A program made the translations under genes and the position numbers. From Streptomyces roseofulvus (GTDB lineage: Bacteria > Actinomycetota > Actinomycetes > Streptomycetales > Streptomycetaceae): DNA of 64,000 nucleotides. The stretch covers positions 620,001 through 684,000 of the forward strand of contig NZ_BAAAWE010000001.1 in assembly GCF_039534915.1 (NCBI RefSeq), written 5' to 3'. Positions 8,980-17,049 of this stretch are shown piece after piece; the stretch's first letter is position 1, and every line of letters starts with the position of its first letter. Below the pieces are notes generated by a model. It searched no databases, was not told the DNA's origin, and saw only the letters and a program-made list of their open reading frames with translations.

Positions 8980-10722
8980 TCAGTTCGCGTTCACCAGCTC
9001 GTGGGCCGGGACCTTGACGGTGCGGCGGCCGGGGGTGCCGCCGAGGACGACCTTGCGCAGGGCGCTGTTGTTGTCCAGGTTGGTCTCCTTCAGCCGCTTG
9101 GCCGGGTTGGCGAGCACCTGGATGTAGTAGGTGCCGTTGGGCAGGTCCGTGATGTCGAAGGACTGGCCCGGCAGGTCCTGGGTGTAGGTGTCACCGGAGC
9201 CGACGTCCAGCACCTCGCGGACGGAGATGGAGTTCTCCTGGCCGCAGGCGGTGGACAGGTCGGTGTTGTTCGGGTGCCAGTTGGCGTTCTTCACCGTGTA
9301 GTCGACGGCGTCGGTGTTGGCGAGGCAGAACGCCTCCTTGCCGCTGCGGACCGCCTCCTTCTTGTCGGCCTTCAGCAGCCGGTAGCTGGCGAAGTCGGTG
9401 AAGTGCCAGTGGACGTGCCCGGGGCGCGGGTCCCACTCCATGGTGCCGGTCGGGGTGTAGCCGACCTGCTTGCCCTGGGCGTCGTAGAAGTACTGGTAGG
9501 CGTCCATCTTGGCCTTGCCGGGCGAGCGGAAGCCGTCCACGACGAGCTGGGCGGGGCCGGCGTTCCAGACGTTCGCGCTGAAGGCGAGGTAGTCCTTGCC
9601 AGGGGTGCCCTGGCCGGCGCCGTCGCTGATGGTGATGCCGTACGCCGGCAGGGACCGCAGGTCCGGCTTGGGGACGTTCGGGACGGACGGCGTCCCGGTG
9701 GGACGCGCGGCCCGGGGGGTCAGGGCCGGGGCCTTGCGCGAGCCGTCGGTCTGCCCGGTGGCGTCCCCGGCGGCCTGGATGCCGGCCCGTCCGGCCTGCT
9801 GCACCTTCACCGCCCACGGCAGCGCCGGGGGCGCGGCCTTCAGCGGCCCGTGGCCGACGTTGTACGAGGGGGTGGCGCCGCTCGTCTGCGGCGCGCCGGC
9901 CTCGGCGGGGCTCGGGGCGGCGTGCCCCGGTCCGTGTCCGGCGTGGGCGGAGGGGGCCTGGTGCGCGGCGCCGTGTCCGGCGTGTTCGCCGGCGGCGGCC
10001 GCCCGGCCGTTCTCCCAGCTGCGCTCCTCGACGGTGAGCTTCACCGTGGCGGGCTTGTCGGCGATGCCGAAGAGGTCCCGGTACTTCTTGGCGACACCCA
10101 CCTTGGCCGTGTACGTGCCCGCGGCGAGCTTCACGGGGTCGGTGTAGGAGCCGGCGTAGGTGTTGGCGGCCCACCCCTTCTCGACGCCCCACACGGAGCC
10201 GAGGGTGAAGGGGTTGGTGGGGCAGCTCTCCGGATACTTCGAGGTGGCGGGCGCGTCGGGCCGGATCCGTCCGCTGGCGTTGTTCGGGCAGAAGCTCTCC
10301 GTGCGGCGGACGACGACCTTGCCGTTCTTGTCCGTGACGGTGATCTCGGCGAAGCCCGGCAGGCCGGAGAAGTCCTTGACGGTGCCCAGGGGCAGGGGCT
10401 TCGCCTTGCTCTTGCCGTTCTCGAACACGGTCTGGGTGACCGTCACCGGGTCCTTGTAGGACTTGCGGGTCACCTTCAGTTCCAGCGGCCGCCCCTCGGC
10501 GGTGAGGTACGTGCCCAGGTCCAGGTAGACGCCGGGCTCCTCCTTCCACGAGGTGAGCGTGACCGAGCCGGTCGCCGCGACGAGGCTGAGCTTCGGTCCC
10601 GTCGCGGCCGTCGCCCGCTCCGGGGCGGCGGTCATGAAACCGACCGTCACGGCCATGGCGGCGACCGCCGTGGTGCCCGCGAGCAGGGGCCGCCGTAGCC
10701 GGTGGGTGCGCGTCGTGCTCAT
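8980..10722 (-). CDS. secreted lysyl-oxidase-like copper protein
   Basis: This 580-residue exported protein has a Sec signal peptide of about 39 residues (twin Arg, hydrophobic core, ATA cleavage region). An N-terminal region of unknown fold is followed by a His-rich linker (about residues 255-285) with repeated HAGHG-type segments. The last 200 residues form a lysyl-oxidase (PF01186-type) domain with GHVHWHF, the copper-binding histidine cluster, and DITDLPNGTYYIQV followed by KETNLDNNSA, both strong family marks. Animal relatives oxidise lysine side chains to cross-link extracellular proteins; the bacterial substrate is unknown. I chose ATG 10722 because GGAGGA lies nine bases upstream and the signal peptide then begins correctly. 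The gene looks monocistronic, with a stem-loop upstream and a strong terminator downstream. Confidence 0.85.
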   Translation of the reverse strand: MSTTRTHRLRRPLLAGTTAVAAMAVTVGFMTAAPERATAATGPKLSLVAATGSVTLTSWKEEPGVYLDLGTYLTAEGRPLELKVTRKSYKDPVTVTQTVFENGKSKAKPLPLGTVKDFSGLPGFAEITVTDKNGKVVVRRTESFCPNNASGRIRPDAPATSKYPESCPTNPFTLGSVWGVEKGWAANTYAGSYTDPVKLAAGTYTAKVGVAKKYRDLFGIADKPATVKLTVEERSWENGRAAAAGEHAGHGAAHQAPSAHAGHGPGHAAPSPAEAGAPQTSGATPSYNVGHGPLKAAPPALPWAVKVQQAGRAGIQAAGDATGQTDGSRKAPALTPRAARPTGTPSVPNVPKPDLRSLPAYGITISDGAGQGTPGKDYLAFSANVWNAGPAQLVVDGFRSPGKAKMDAYQYFYDAQGKQVGYTPTGTMEWDPRPGHVHWHFTDFASYRLLKADKKEAVRSGKEAFCLANTDAVDYTVKNANWHPNNTDLSTACGQENSISVREVLDVGSGDTYTQDLPGQSFDITDLPNGTYYIQVLANPAKRLKETNLDNNSALRKVVLGGTPGRRTVKVPAHELVNAN

Positions 10723-11134
10723 CGTTCTCTGATCCTCCGGATGCTGTGGGGAAGCACATCGGCCGCGTCCCGGCGGGGCGGTCTCCGCCCCGCGGCTCAC
10801 GCGGTGTGGGGTGCTCGGTGCACCCGCGCTATGAGAGGAAGGCGCCGGACGTCCGGTTGTCCCGCGTGCCGAAACGTCCCGATGTTGGCCGGAAGACGCT
10901 GTCGCGAGGACACCGGCGCACGACCGTCGGAGCGGCGTCTCACCAAGGGAAACGGGATCGGATCCAGGAAGCGCCGGGCATGTTCCCGATGGCCCGAAAA
11001 CGCCCCTTGCGATCCCTCACCCCGACGTGCGCTCCACCCGCCGCGGGTGAACCATGGAGGGAGGTCGTGCGTGCGGCGACCGCCGACGAGGGGGACAGCA
11101 GGTGTTCCGGCTCCTCCTTCCAGAGGTGGCGAGC
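10723..11134. other. divergent intergenic region with a 9-bp stem-loop
   Basis: This 412-base gap separates the divergent lysyl-oxidase-like gene and the GMC oxidoreductase operon. It contains a perfect 9-bp stem with a three-base loop at 10773-10793 (GCGGGGCGG/CCGCCCCGC), which would lie about 50 bases upstream of the oxidase start in its mRNA. I see no convincing small gene. Promoters for both neighbours must lie here, but I cannot place them. Confidence 0.5.
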
Positions 11135-12823
11135 ATGGACGTTTTCGACGCCGTCGTCGTCGGGTCGGGTTTCGGCGGGTCCGTGACGGCGTATCGCCTG
11201 GCCGAGGCCGACCTCGACGTGTGCGTGCTCGAACGGGGCAGGCCGTTCCCGCCCGGGTCCTTTCCCCGCAGCCCCCACCAGGCCGCCAGGAACTTCTGGG
11301 ACCCGGACTCCGGGCTGTACGGGATGTACGACATGTGGAGCTTCTCCACGATGGACGCGCTCGTGTCCAGTGGGCTCGGCGGCGGGTCGCTGATCTACGC
11401 GAACGTGCTGATCCGCAAGCCGGAGAGCTGGTTCGTGCACGAGTCGTTCGACGGCGGCTACGAGAACTGGCCCGTCACCCGCGAGGACCTCGATCCGCAC
11501 TACGGAACCGTCGAGACCATGCTGGGCGGGCGCCCGTACCCCTTCGACACGGAGCCGTACGCGAGCACGCCCAAGACCCTCGCCATGCGCCGGGCGGCCG
11601 AGCGGGTCGGCCTGCCGTGGGAACTCCCCTTGCTGGCCGTGTCGTTCGGGGACCCGCCGGTGCCCGGCGCACCGCTGGACGGCGGCGAGGACAATCTGCA
11701 CCACGCCCCCCGTTACGCGTGCCGGCTCGTCGGCGAATGCGACCTGGGCTGCAACTTCGGCAGCAAGAACAGTCTGGACTTCACCTACCTCAGCGCCGCG
11801 CAGCGGCTCGGCGCGGACATCCGGCCCCGCTGCGAGGTCCGCTCGTTCGAACCCGTCCGGGAGGGCTTCCAGGTCTCGTACATCGAGCACCCGGCCGCCG
11901 GCGACGAGGACCCGTCGGCTCCTCCGGTGCGGCGGACCGTCAGGGCCAGGCGGCTGGTCCTGTCCGCCGGCACGCTCGGCACCACGTATCTGCTGATGCG
12001 CAACCGCAGTGCCTTCCCGGCGCTCAGCCCGGCGCTGGGCAGCCGTTTCTCCGGGAACGGCGACTTCCTCGGGCTGGTGCTCAAGGCCCGGGAGCGGGAT
12101 CCTGACCGGCCGGGCGAGACGGTGCCGCGGCTGATGGAGCCGAGCTTCGGGCCGGTCATCACGAGCGCCCTGCGGGTGGACCGGAAGGGGAGCGGCGAGC
12201 GGGACCGCGGCTTCTACATCGAGGACGCCGGATACCCCGAGTTCCTCAACTGGCTCGTCGAGCACAACGTCCTCACCCTCTCCCACCGGGTGGCGCGGTT
12301 CCTGCTGCGCCGCGGCTGGTCGCGGCTGACCGGGACCGCACGCAGCCAGGTGGGACGGCAGCTCGGCGACGCGATGGGCAAGGGGCTGTTCACCGCGACG
12401 ACCCTGCCGCTGCTCGGCATGGGCCGGGACGTCCCCAACGGCCGGATGTTCCTCAGGGACGGGCATCTGGACCTCGACTGGCGACTGGCCGCGTCCGACG
12501 CGTACTTCGGGCAGATGAACGAGACCATGGAGCGCGTCTCCCGCAGTCTCGGCGGCCGTTACGCGGCCAACCCCCTGTGGCTGCTCAACCGCCTGATCAC
12601 CGTGCATCCGGTGGGCGGCGCTCCGATGGGGCGCACCGCGCGGGAGGGCGTGGTGGACCCCTTCGGCCGCGTGTTCGGCTACCCGGGGCTTTCGGTCGCC
12701 GACGGCTCGGTGCTGCCCGGTCCCGTCGGCCCGAACCCCTCGCTCACCATCGCGGCGCTGGCCGACCGTTCGGCCCTCCGCATCCTCGAAGACCACCGGC
12801 AGACCCCCGAGGGCCCCTCATGA
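11135..12823 (+). CDS. GMC-family FAD oxidoreductase (cholesterol-oxidase-like)
   Basis: This 562-residue flavoprotein starts directly with the FAD fold (DAVVVGSGFGGSVTAYRLAE). It has SSGLGGGSLIYANV in the middle and the GMC C-terminal region ending HPVGGAPMGRTAREG and GVVDPFGRVFGYPGLSVADG. Members oxidise alcohols, including sterols; similarity in motifs and length is to cholesterol-oxidase-like GMC proteins of actinobacteria. There is no signal peptide, so it is cytoplasmic or membrane-associated, unlike secreted cholesterol oxidases. I chose ATG 11135 because GAGGTGG precedes it and the dinucleotide fold follows at once. The stop overlaps the patatin start as ATGA, and a metallophosphoesterase follows, so three lipid-active genes form one operon. 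The substrate is unknown. Confidence 0.83.
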   Translation: MDVFDAVVVGSGFGGSVTAYRLAEADLDVCVLERGRPFPPGSFPRSPHQAARNFWDPDSGLYGMYDMWSFSTMDALVSSGLGGGSLIYANVLIRKPESWFVHESFDGGYENWPVTREDLDPHYGTVETMLGGRPYPFDTEPYASTPKTLAMRRAAERVGLPWELPLLAVSFGDPPVPGAPLDGGEDNLHHAPRYACRLVGECDLGCNFGSKNSLDFTYLSAAQRLGADIRPRCEVRSFEPVREGFQVSYIEHPAAGDEDPSAPPVRRTVRARRLVLSAGTLGTTYLLMRNRSAFPALSPALGSRFSGNGDFLGLVLKARERDPDRPGETVPRLMEPSFGPVITSALRVDRKGSGERDRGFYIEDAGYPEFLNWLVEHNVLTLSHRVARFLLRRGWSRLTGTARSQVGRQLGDAMGKGLFTATTLPLLGMGRDVPNGRMFLRDGHLDLDWRLAASDAYFGQMNETMERVSRSLGGRYAANPLWLLNRLITVHPVGGAPMGRTAREGVVDPFGRVFGYPGLSVADGSVLPGPVGPNPSLTIAALADRSALRILEDHRQTPEGPS

Positions 12824-14367
12824 CGACCGGACCGGGCACGACGCCCCGCAGCGGATCCCCGCGCAGATCGCTCCTCCTCGCCGGCGGCGGGCTGAAGGTG
12901 GCCTACCAGGCCGGTGTCCTCCAGGTCCTGCTCGACGAGGCGGGGCTGACGTTCGACCACGCCGACGGCGCCAGCGGGGGCGTGTTCAACCTCGCGATGT
13001 ACTGCCAGGGGATGTCCGGGCGCGAGATCGCCGACAACTGGCGCACGCTCGCCCCGCTGGAGGGCGTCACCCCGAACTGGCGCGAGCTGCCCAAGGGGCC
13101 GTACGCCCGCTCCCTGTTCACCCTGGACGGCTACCGGCGCCGGGTCTTCCCGAAGTGGGGCCTCGACTGGGAGCGGATCCGGGCCACCGAGCGGGAGGCC
13201 ACCTTCACCCTCTACAACTTCAGCGCCAACGAGGTGGAGGCGGTGACCGCCGACCGCATGGACGAGGACCGGTTCTGCGCCGGGGTGGCGCTGCCGATGT
13301 GGTTCCCTCCGGTCGTCATCGACGGGGACACGTACATCGACCCCGTCTATCTGACCGACGCGAACGTCGAGGAGGCGATCCGGCGGGGCTGCGACGAACT
13401 GTGGATCATCTGGACGGTCAGCCGGCGGCACCGCTGGCGCGACGGCTTCGTGGCCAACTACTTCCACATCATCGAGACCACGGCCAACGGACGGCTGGAG
13501 GAGTGGCTGCGCAGGATCGAGGCAGGCAACGCCGCTCTCCGCGCCGGCGGGGAGAGCGAGTTCGGGCGTCCGATCGAGGTCCGGCTGCTGAGCGGCGAGG
13601 TCCCGCTGAACTATCTCGTCAACTTCGGCCGGGACCGTTTCACCCAGGCCGTCGAGCTCGGTGTCCGGGACGCGCGCCGCTGGTGCGCGGACCAGGGGAT
13701 CCCCTGGAAGCCGAGCGGGCCGCGGGACCGCGCCGACGACCCGACCCGTGTGCGCTTCACCGAGCGCATGGTCGGCCGGGTCGTCTTCGGGGCGGACGAC
13801 GCCCGGAACGCCGATCACTCGGCGGGCGGGGCCGTCGCCGACCTCGCCCTGCACGTGACCGTCGACATCCGCGGCATGGACCGCTTCCTCGCCGACCCGG
13901 AGCACGAGGCCGAGCTGCGCGGCGAGATCGTCTGCCAGGAGCTCGGCGGGCGCCTGCCGGTCGAGCGCGGCACCTTCGGGCTGTTCGTGGAGCACTCCGA
14001 TCCCCAGCACCTGCGGATGCTCTACCGCCTGTACTTCGCCGACCGGGCCGGGCACCCGCTGACCCTCAGCGGGTACAAGGACGTCAGCGAGGACTCGCGC
14101 CGCGGGATCTGGAAGGACACGTCCGTCCTGTACACCCGCGTGCTCCGCGGGCACGTCGGAGCCGACGGGGAGCCGGGCGCCGAGCCGGTGGCCGCGGGAA
14201 CCGTGCGCATCCGCCCCACCGACTTCCTGAAGCAGCTCACCACCTTCCGGGCCGAAGCACCGACGCTGCCCGGCCGGGTGACCGCCCTGGGACGGTTCGG
14301 GCGGTTCTTCGCCGGCAAGCTCTGGGACGTGTACGCGCAGGACGTCCTGCCCTGGTCCCCGCTGTGA
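12820..14367 (+). CDS. patatin-like phospholipase
   Basis: This 515-residue serine lipid hydrolase has the oxyanion loop GGGLK (residues 22-26) and nucleophile Ser52 in GASGG. The dyad Asp is probably Asp174 in IDGDTYIDPVY, where patatins usually have Asp-Gly-Gly/Ala; here it is Asp-Pro. A long C-terminal part (about residues 310-515) is not standard patatin and I do not recognise it as a known domain. No signal peptide or membrane segment is seen. Translation is coupled to the GMC gene by an ATGA overlap, and the metallophosphoesterase starts 16 bases after the stop. Acyl hydrolysis of phospholipids is the family function; the true lipid is unknown. Confidence 0.85.
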   Translation: MTTGPGTTPRSGSPRRSLLLAGGGLKVAYQAGVLQVLLDEAGLTFDHADGASGGVFNLAMYCQGMSGREIADNWRTLAPLEGVTPNWRELPKGPYARSLFTLDGYRRRVFPKWGLDWERIRATEREATFTLYNFSANEVEAVTADRMDEDRFCAGVALPMWFPPVVIDGDTYIDPVYLTDANVEEAIRRGCDELWIIWTVSRRHRWRDGFVANYFHIIETTANGRLEEWLRRIEAGNAALRAGGESEFGRPIEVRLLSGEVPLNYLVNFGRDRFTQAVELGVRDARRWCADQGIPWKPSGPRDRADDPTRVRFTERMVGRVVFGADDARNADHSAGGAVADLALHVTVDIRGMDRFLADPEHEAELRGEIVCQELGGRLPVERGTFGLFVEHSDPQHLRMLYRLYFADRAGHPLTLSGYKDVSEDSRRGIWKDTSVLYTRVLRGHVGADGEPGAEPVAAGTVRIRPTDFLKQLTTFRAEAPTLPGRVTALGRFGRFFAGKLWDVYAQDVLPWSPL

Positions 14368-14383
14368 CCGAGGAGGTGCCGGC

Positions 14384-16255
14384 ATGGACTTCCGGGAGCT
14401 GCGCGGACGCGCGGACGAGCTGGGGTTCACTCCGCGGCAGCCGGTGCGCTGGCTCGCGCCGAGGGAGCTGGCGCGCACGGCGGTCAAGGTCGGTCTGGCC
14501 GCCGTCTTCGCCGGCTACGCGGACAAGCGGGAGGTCCAGGGCGCGCTGGAGGCCGGGCTCCTGAGGGCGCCCTTGGCGGATCCCGGCGCCGAGGAGATCT
14601 GGATCGACTTCGCCGCGGACCTCGGCGACGGGTTCGAGGCGACGGCCTCGGTGGCGGCCGCGCTCGGCGCGGACCGGCTCGCCGTCGAGGGTCCCGGCTC
14701 GCTCCCCCGCGGCTCGCTGCTCGTCCTCGGCGGGGACCAGGTGTACCCGGTGGCGTCGGCGACCGCGTACGAGGACCGGATGAAGGGCCCCTACCGCGCG
14801 GCGCTGCCGTCGGCCCCGGACCAGCCGCTCATGGTCGCGCTGCCGGGCAACCACGACTGGTACGACGGGCTCACCGCGTTCCTGCGGATGTTCGCCCAGG
14901 AGAGTGCGATCGGCGGCTGGCAGACCCGGCAGACCCGGAGCTACTTCGCCGTGCGGCTGCCGCAGCGCTGGTGGCTCGTCGGCCTGGACAGCCAGCTCGG
15001 CAGCTATGTCGACGATCCGCAGCGGCGCTACTTCGAGACCCACCTCTCGCCCCTGCTGTGCCCGGGGGACAGCGTGATCGTCTGCTCGGCCGAGCCGACC
15101 TGGGTGCGCAGCGACGAGCGGCCCGACGCCTTCGACTCCCTGCACTGGTTCGACCGCACCCTCGTGCGGACCCGCTTCGACCGGAACACCCGCACGCGCG
15201 AGGAGACGGGCGCCGCCGTCCGGCTGTGGCTGACCGGCGACAAGCACCACTACGCCCGCTACGCGGAGCGGCTGCCCGACGACGTGGCCGGGACCGACGA
15301 CCTGCCCCCGGACCCGCGACGGCGCCAGATGGTGACGTGCGGCCTGGGCGGGGCGTACCTCTCGGCCACCCACCGGCTCCCGAAGGCCCTGCCCCTGCCG
15401 CCGGCCGCGTCGCGGATGCGGACGAGGGACCGGCCGCCGACGGACTTCGCGCTCGCCCGGCACACCTACCCGGACGCGGCGGAGTCCCGGGCGCTGGCCC
15501 GCGGGATCGCCGAGCCCTGGTCTCGGTTCTGGCTGCCGCGGCGCAACCCGGGGTTCGCCGTGCTGGCCGGAGCGGTGCAGACGGTGCTCGTCCTGCTGAC
15601 GAGCGGCGTGTTCGCGCTGGCCGAGGGGCGGCACACCCCCGTCGGGGCGCTGCGGAGCGCCGGCCCCGACGACCTGCTCGGACTGCTGTGCGCGAGCGCC
15701 GCCCTCTTCGTCCTGCCCTTCGTGATCGGCTGGTGGCGGGGGCTGCTGCGCGAACGGCGGCCCCGGGCGCCGTCCGGTCCGGCCGTGGCCGTCCTGTTCC
15801 AGGCGGCGGTCGCCGCCGCGGCGCTGGCCGTCGCGGTCGCGATCGCCCGGGCGGTGCCGTCCTCCTGGAACGGGCTGGTGTTCCTGGCGATCCTGCTGCT
15901 GGTCGGCGCGGTGATCGGCGCCGTCATCGGCTCCCAGTGCTTCGCCCTGTGGGTGCTGTGGACGAACCGCGGCCTGGTCGCCGAGTGGCAGATGTCCGGG
16001 CAGTCCATGGACGACCACAAGGGCTTCCTGCGCATGCGCCTCGCCGGGGACGGCACGCTCACCCTCTACCCGCTGGCGCTCGACCGGACCTGCCGCGACT
16101 GGAAGGTGGAGGGGGTCGAGGACCCGGAGGGGGCGTGGCGTCGGCCGGTGCCCGGGACAGCGCCGACGGTACGGCTCATCGAGGAGCCCGTCGTGATCGC
16201 GCCCCACGTCCGGCGGCCGGACCTCACGCGGCCGTGTCCGGACCCAGAGCGGTGA
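14384..16255 (+). CDS. membrane-anchored metallophosphoesterase
   Basis: This 623-residue protein has a calcineurin-like phosphoesterase domain in its first 350 residues: a likely Asp75/Asp79 metal pair, LGGDQVYP (Asp118), LPGNHDWYDG (Asn156, His157) and GDKHHYARY near 285. After a linker come four hydrophobic helices at about 386-408, 428-448, 462-488 and 494-522, then a soluble tail. The catalytic part precedes the membrane region and lacks a signal peptide, so it probably faces the cytoplasm. It would hydrolyse a phosphoester, perhaps a lipid or nucleotide product related to the patatin and GMC genes just upstream. AGGAGG precedes ATG 14384. The 3' end overlaps the TetR gene on the other strand by 32 bases. 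Confidence 0.82.
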   Translation: MDFRELRGRADELGFTPRQPVRWLAPRELARTAVKVGLAAVFAGYADKREVQGALEAGLLRAPLADPGAEEIWIDFAADLGDGFEATASVAAALGADRLAVEGPGSLPRGSLLVLGGDQVYPVASATAYEDRMKGPYRAALPSAPDQPLMVALPGNHDWYDGLTAFLRMFAQESAIGGWQTRQTRSYFAVRLPQRWWLVGLDSQLGSYVDDPQRRYFETHLSPLLCPGDSVIVCSAEPTWVRSDERPDAFDSLHWFDRTLVRTRFDRNTRTREETGAAVRLWLTGDKHHYARYAERLPDDVAGTDDLPPDPRRRQMVTCGLGGAYLSATHRLPKALPLPPAASRMRTRDRPPTDFALARHTYPDAAESRALARGIAEPWSRFWLPRRNPGFAVLAGAVQTVLVLLTSGVFALAEGRHTPVGALRSAGPDDLLGLLCASAALFVLPFVIGWWRGLLRERRPRAPSGPAVAVLFQAAVAAAALAVAVAIARAVPSSWNGLVFLAILLLVGAVIGAVIGSQCFALWVLWTNRGLVAEWQMSGQSMDDHKGFLRMRLAGDGTLTLYPLALDRTCRDWKVEGVEDPEGAWRRPVPGTAPTVRLIEEPVVIAPHVRRPDLTRPCPDPER

Positions 16256-16949
16256 GCAGGGCGTCGAGGCCGGCGATGAGCTGTTCCTCGCCGCCCCGTT
16301 CGGCGAGGGCGGGGCCGTACGCCCGGAGCGTCGGGAAGTCGCGGGCCGGGAGGCGGTGCAGGCCGAGCCGGAAGGCGGGGTCGGGTTCGTCCGGGTCGTC
16401 GACGACCGCGCGCAGGTCGACCACGACGTAGCCGAGGACCCAGGAGATGAAGGCCCGGTAGATCCGCAGCGCCGCGTCGTCGTCCAGGCCGGCCGCCCGG
16501 AACAGCGCCAGCAGGCGTTCGTGGACGCGCAGCACCGCGGGGGGCCGGCGGGCCAGGGGGACGGTCAGGGGGCGGCTCGCGCACAGCGAGATGACGTTCG
16601 GGTGCTCCACGGCGACCCGGTACAGCTCCCGGGCGATGCCGTGCAGCGCGTCCCGCAGCTCGGGAAGGCCGACGGCGGCCCCTTCGGGCTGCTCGGCACC
16701 GATCGCCCGCCGGGCGTCGGACAGCCGCTCCTCCACCTCCAGGAAGAGGGTCTCGACGAGCCCGTCCAGCAGGTCGTCCTTGCTCTCCGTGTACCGGTAC
16801 AGCGCCATGGTCTCCACGCCGAGCTCCACCGCGACCCGGCGCATGCTGAGGGCGGCCAGGCCCTCCGCGTCCGCCACCGCCAGCGCGGCGCGCAGCACGC
16901 GCTCGCGGGTCAGCCGTTCCCGACGCGATGCCGACGGTTCGCCGCTCAT
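16224..16949 (-). CDS. TetR-family transcriptional regulator
   Basis: This 241-residue regulator has a TetR helix-turn-helix (about residues 14-60: RERVLRAALAVADAEGLAAL, then MRRVAVELGVETMALYRYTE) and an all-helical C-terminal domain of the TetR_C type that should bind a small ligand. I chose ATG 16949 with AAGGTGG upstream; upstream in-frame starts add only basic, unconserved residues. It is divergent from the membrane protein/subtilase operon across a 100-base AT-rich region holding an inverted repeat, and convergent with the metallophosphoesterase gene, sharing 32 bases of antisense 3' overlap. Likely targets are itself and the divergent operon. The ligand is unknown. Confidence 0.88.
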   Translation of the reverse strand: MSGEPSASRRERLTRERVLRAALAVADAEGLAALSMRRVAVELGVETMALYRYTESKDDLLDGLVETLFLEVEERLSDARRAIGAEQPEGAAVGLPELRDALHGIARELYRVAVEHPNVISLCASRPLTVPLARRPPAVLRVHERLLALFRAAGLDDDAALRIYRAFISWVLGYVVVDLRAVVDDPDEPDPAFRLGLHRLPARDFPTLRAYGPALAERGGEEQLIAGLDALLTALGPDTAA

Positions 16950-17004
16950 GACCAGGACCACCTTGACGCCTCTGTCCCCGCCGGAGCAGCATATAACACA
17001 TAAG

Positions 17005-17017
17005 CGTACGAAGTACG
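17005..17017. promoter_or_regulatory. inverted repeat CGTAC-GAA-GTACG, candidate TetR operator
   Basis: A perfect 5-bp inverted repeat with a three-base centre lies in the only AT-rich part of the divergent region. It overlaps candidate -10 boxes for the rightward gene (TAGGGT at 17020-17025 and 17033-17038) and precedes a TTATAT box for the TetR gene (16996-16991). The position fits a shared operator. Confidence 0.5.
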
Positions 17018-17049
17018 TATAGGGTGCACGCGTAGGGTGGTGTCCCCCG

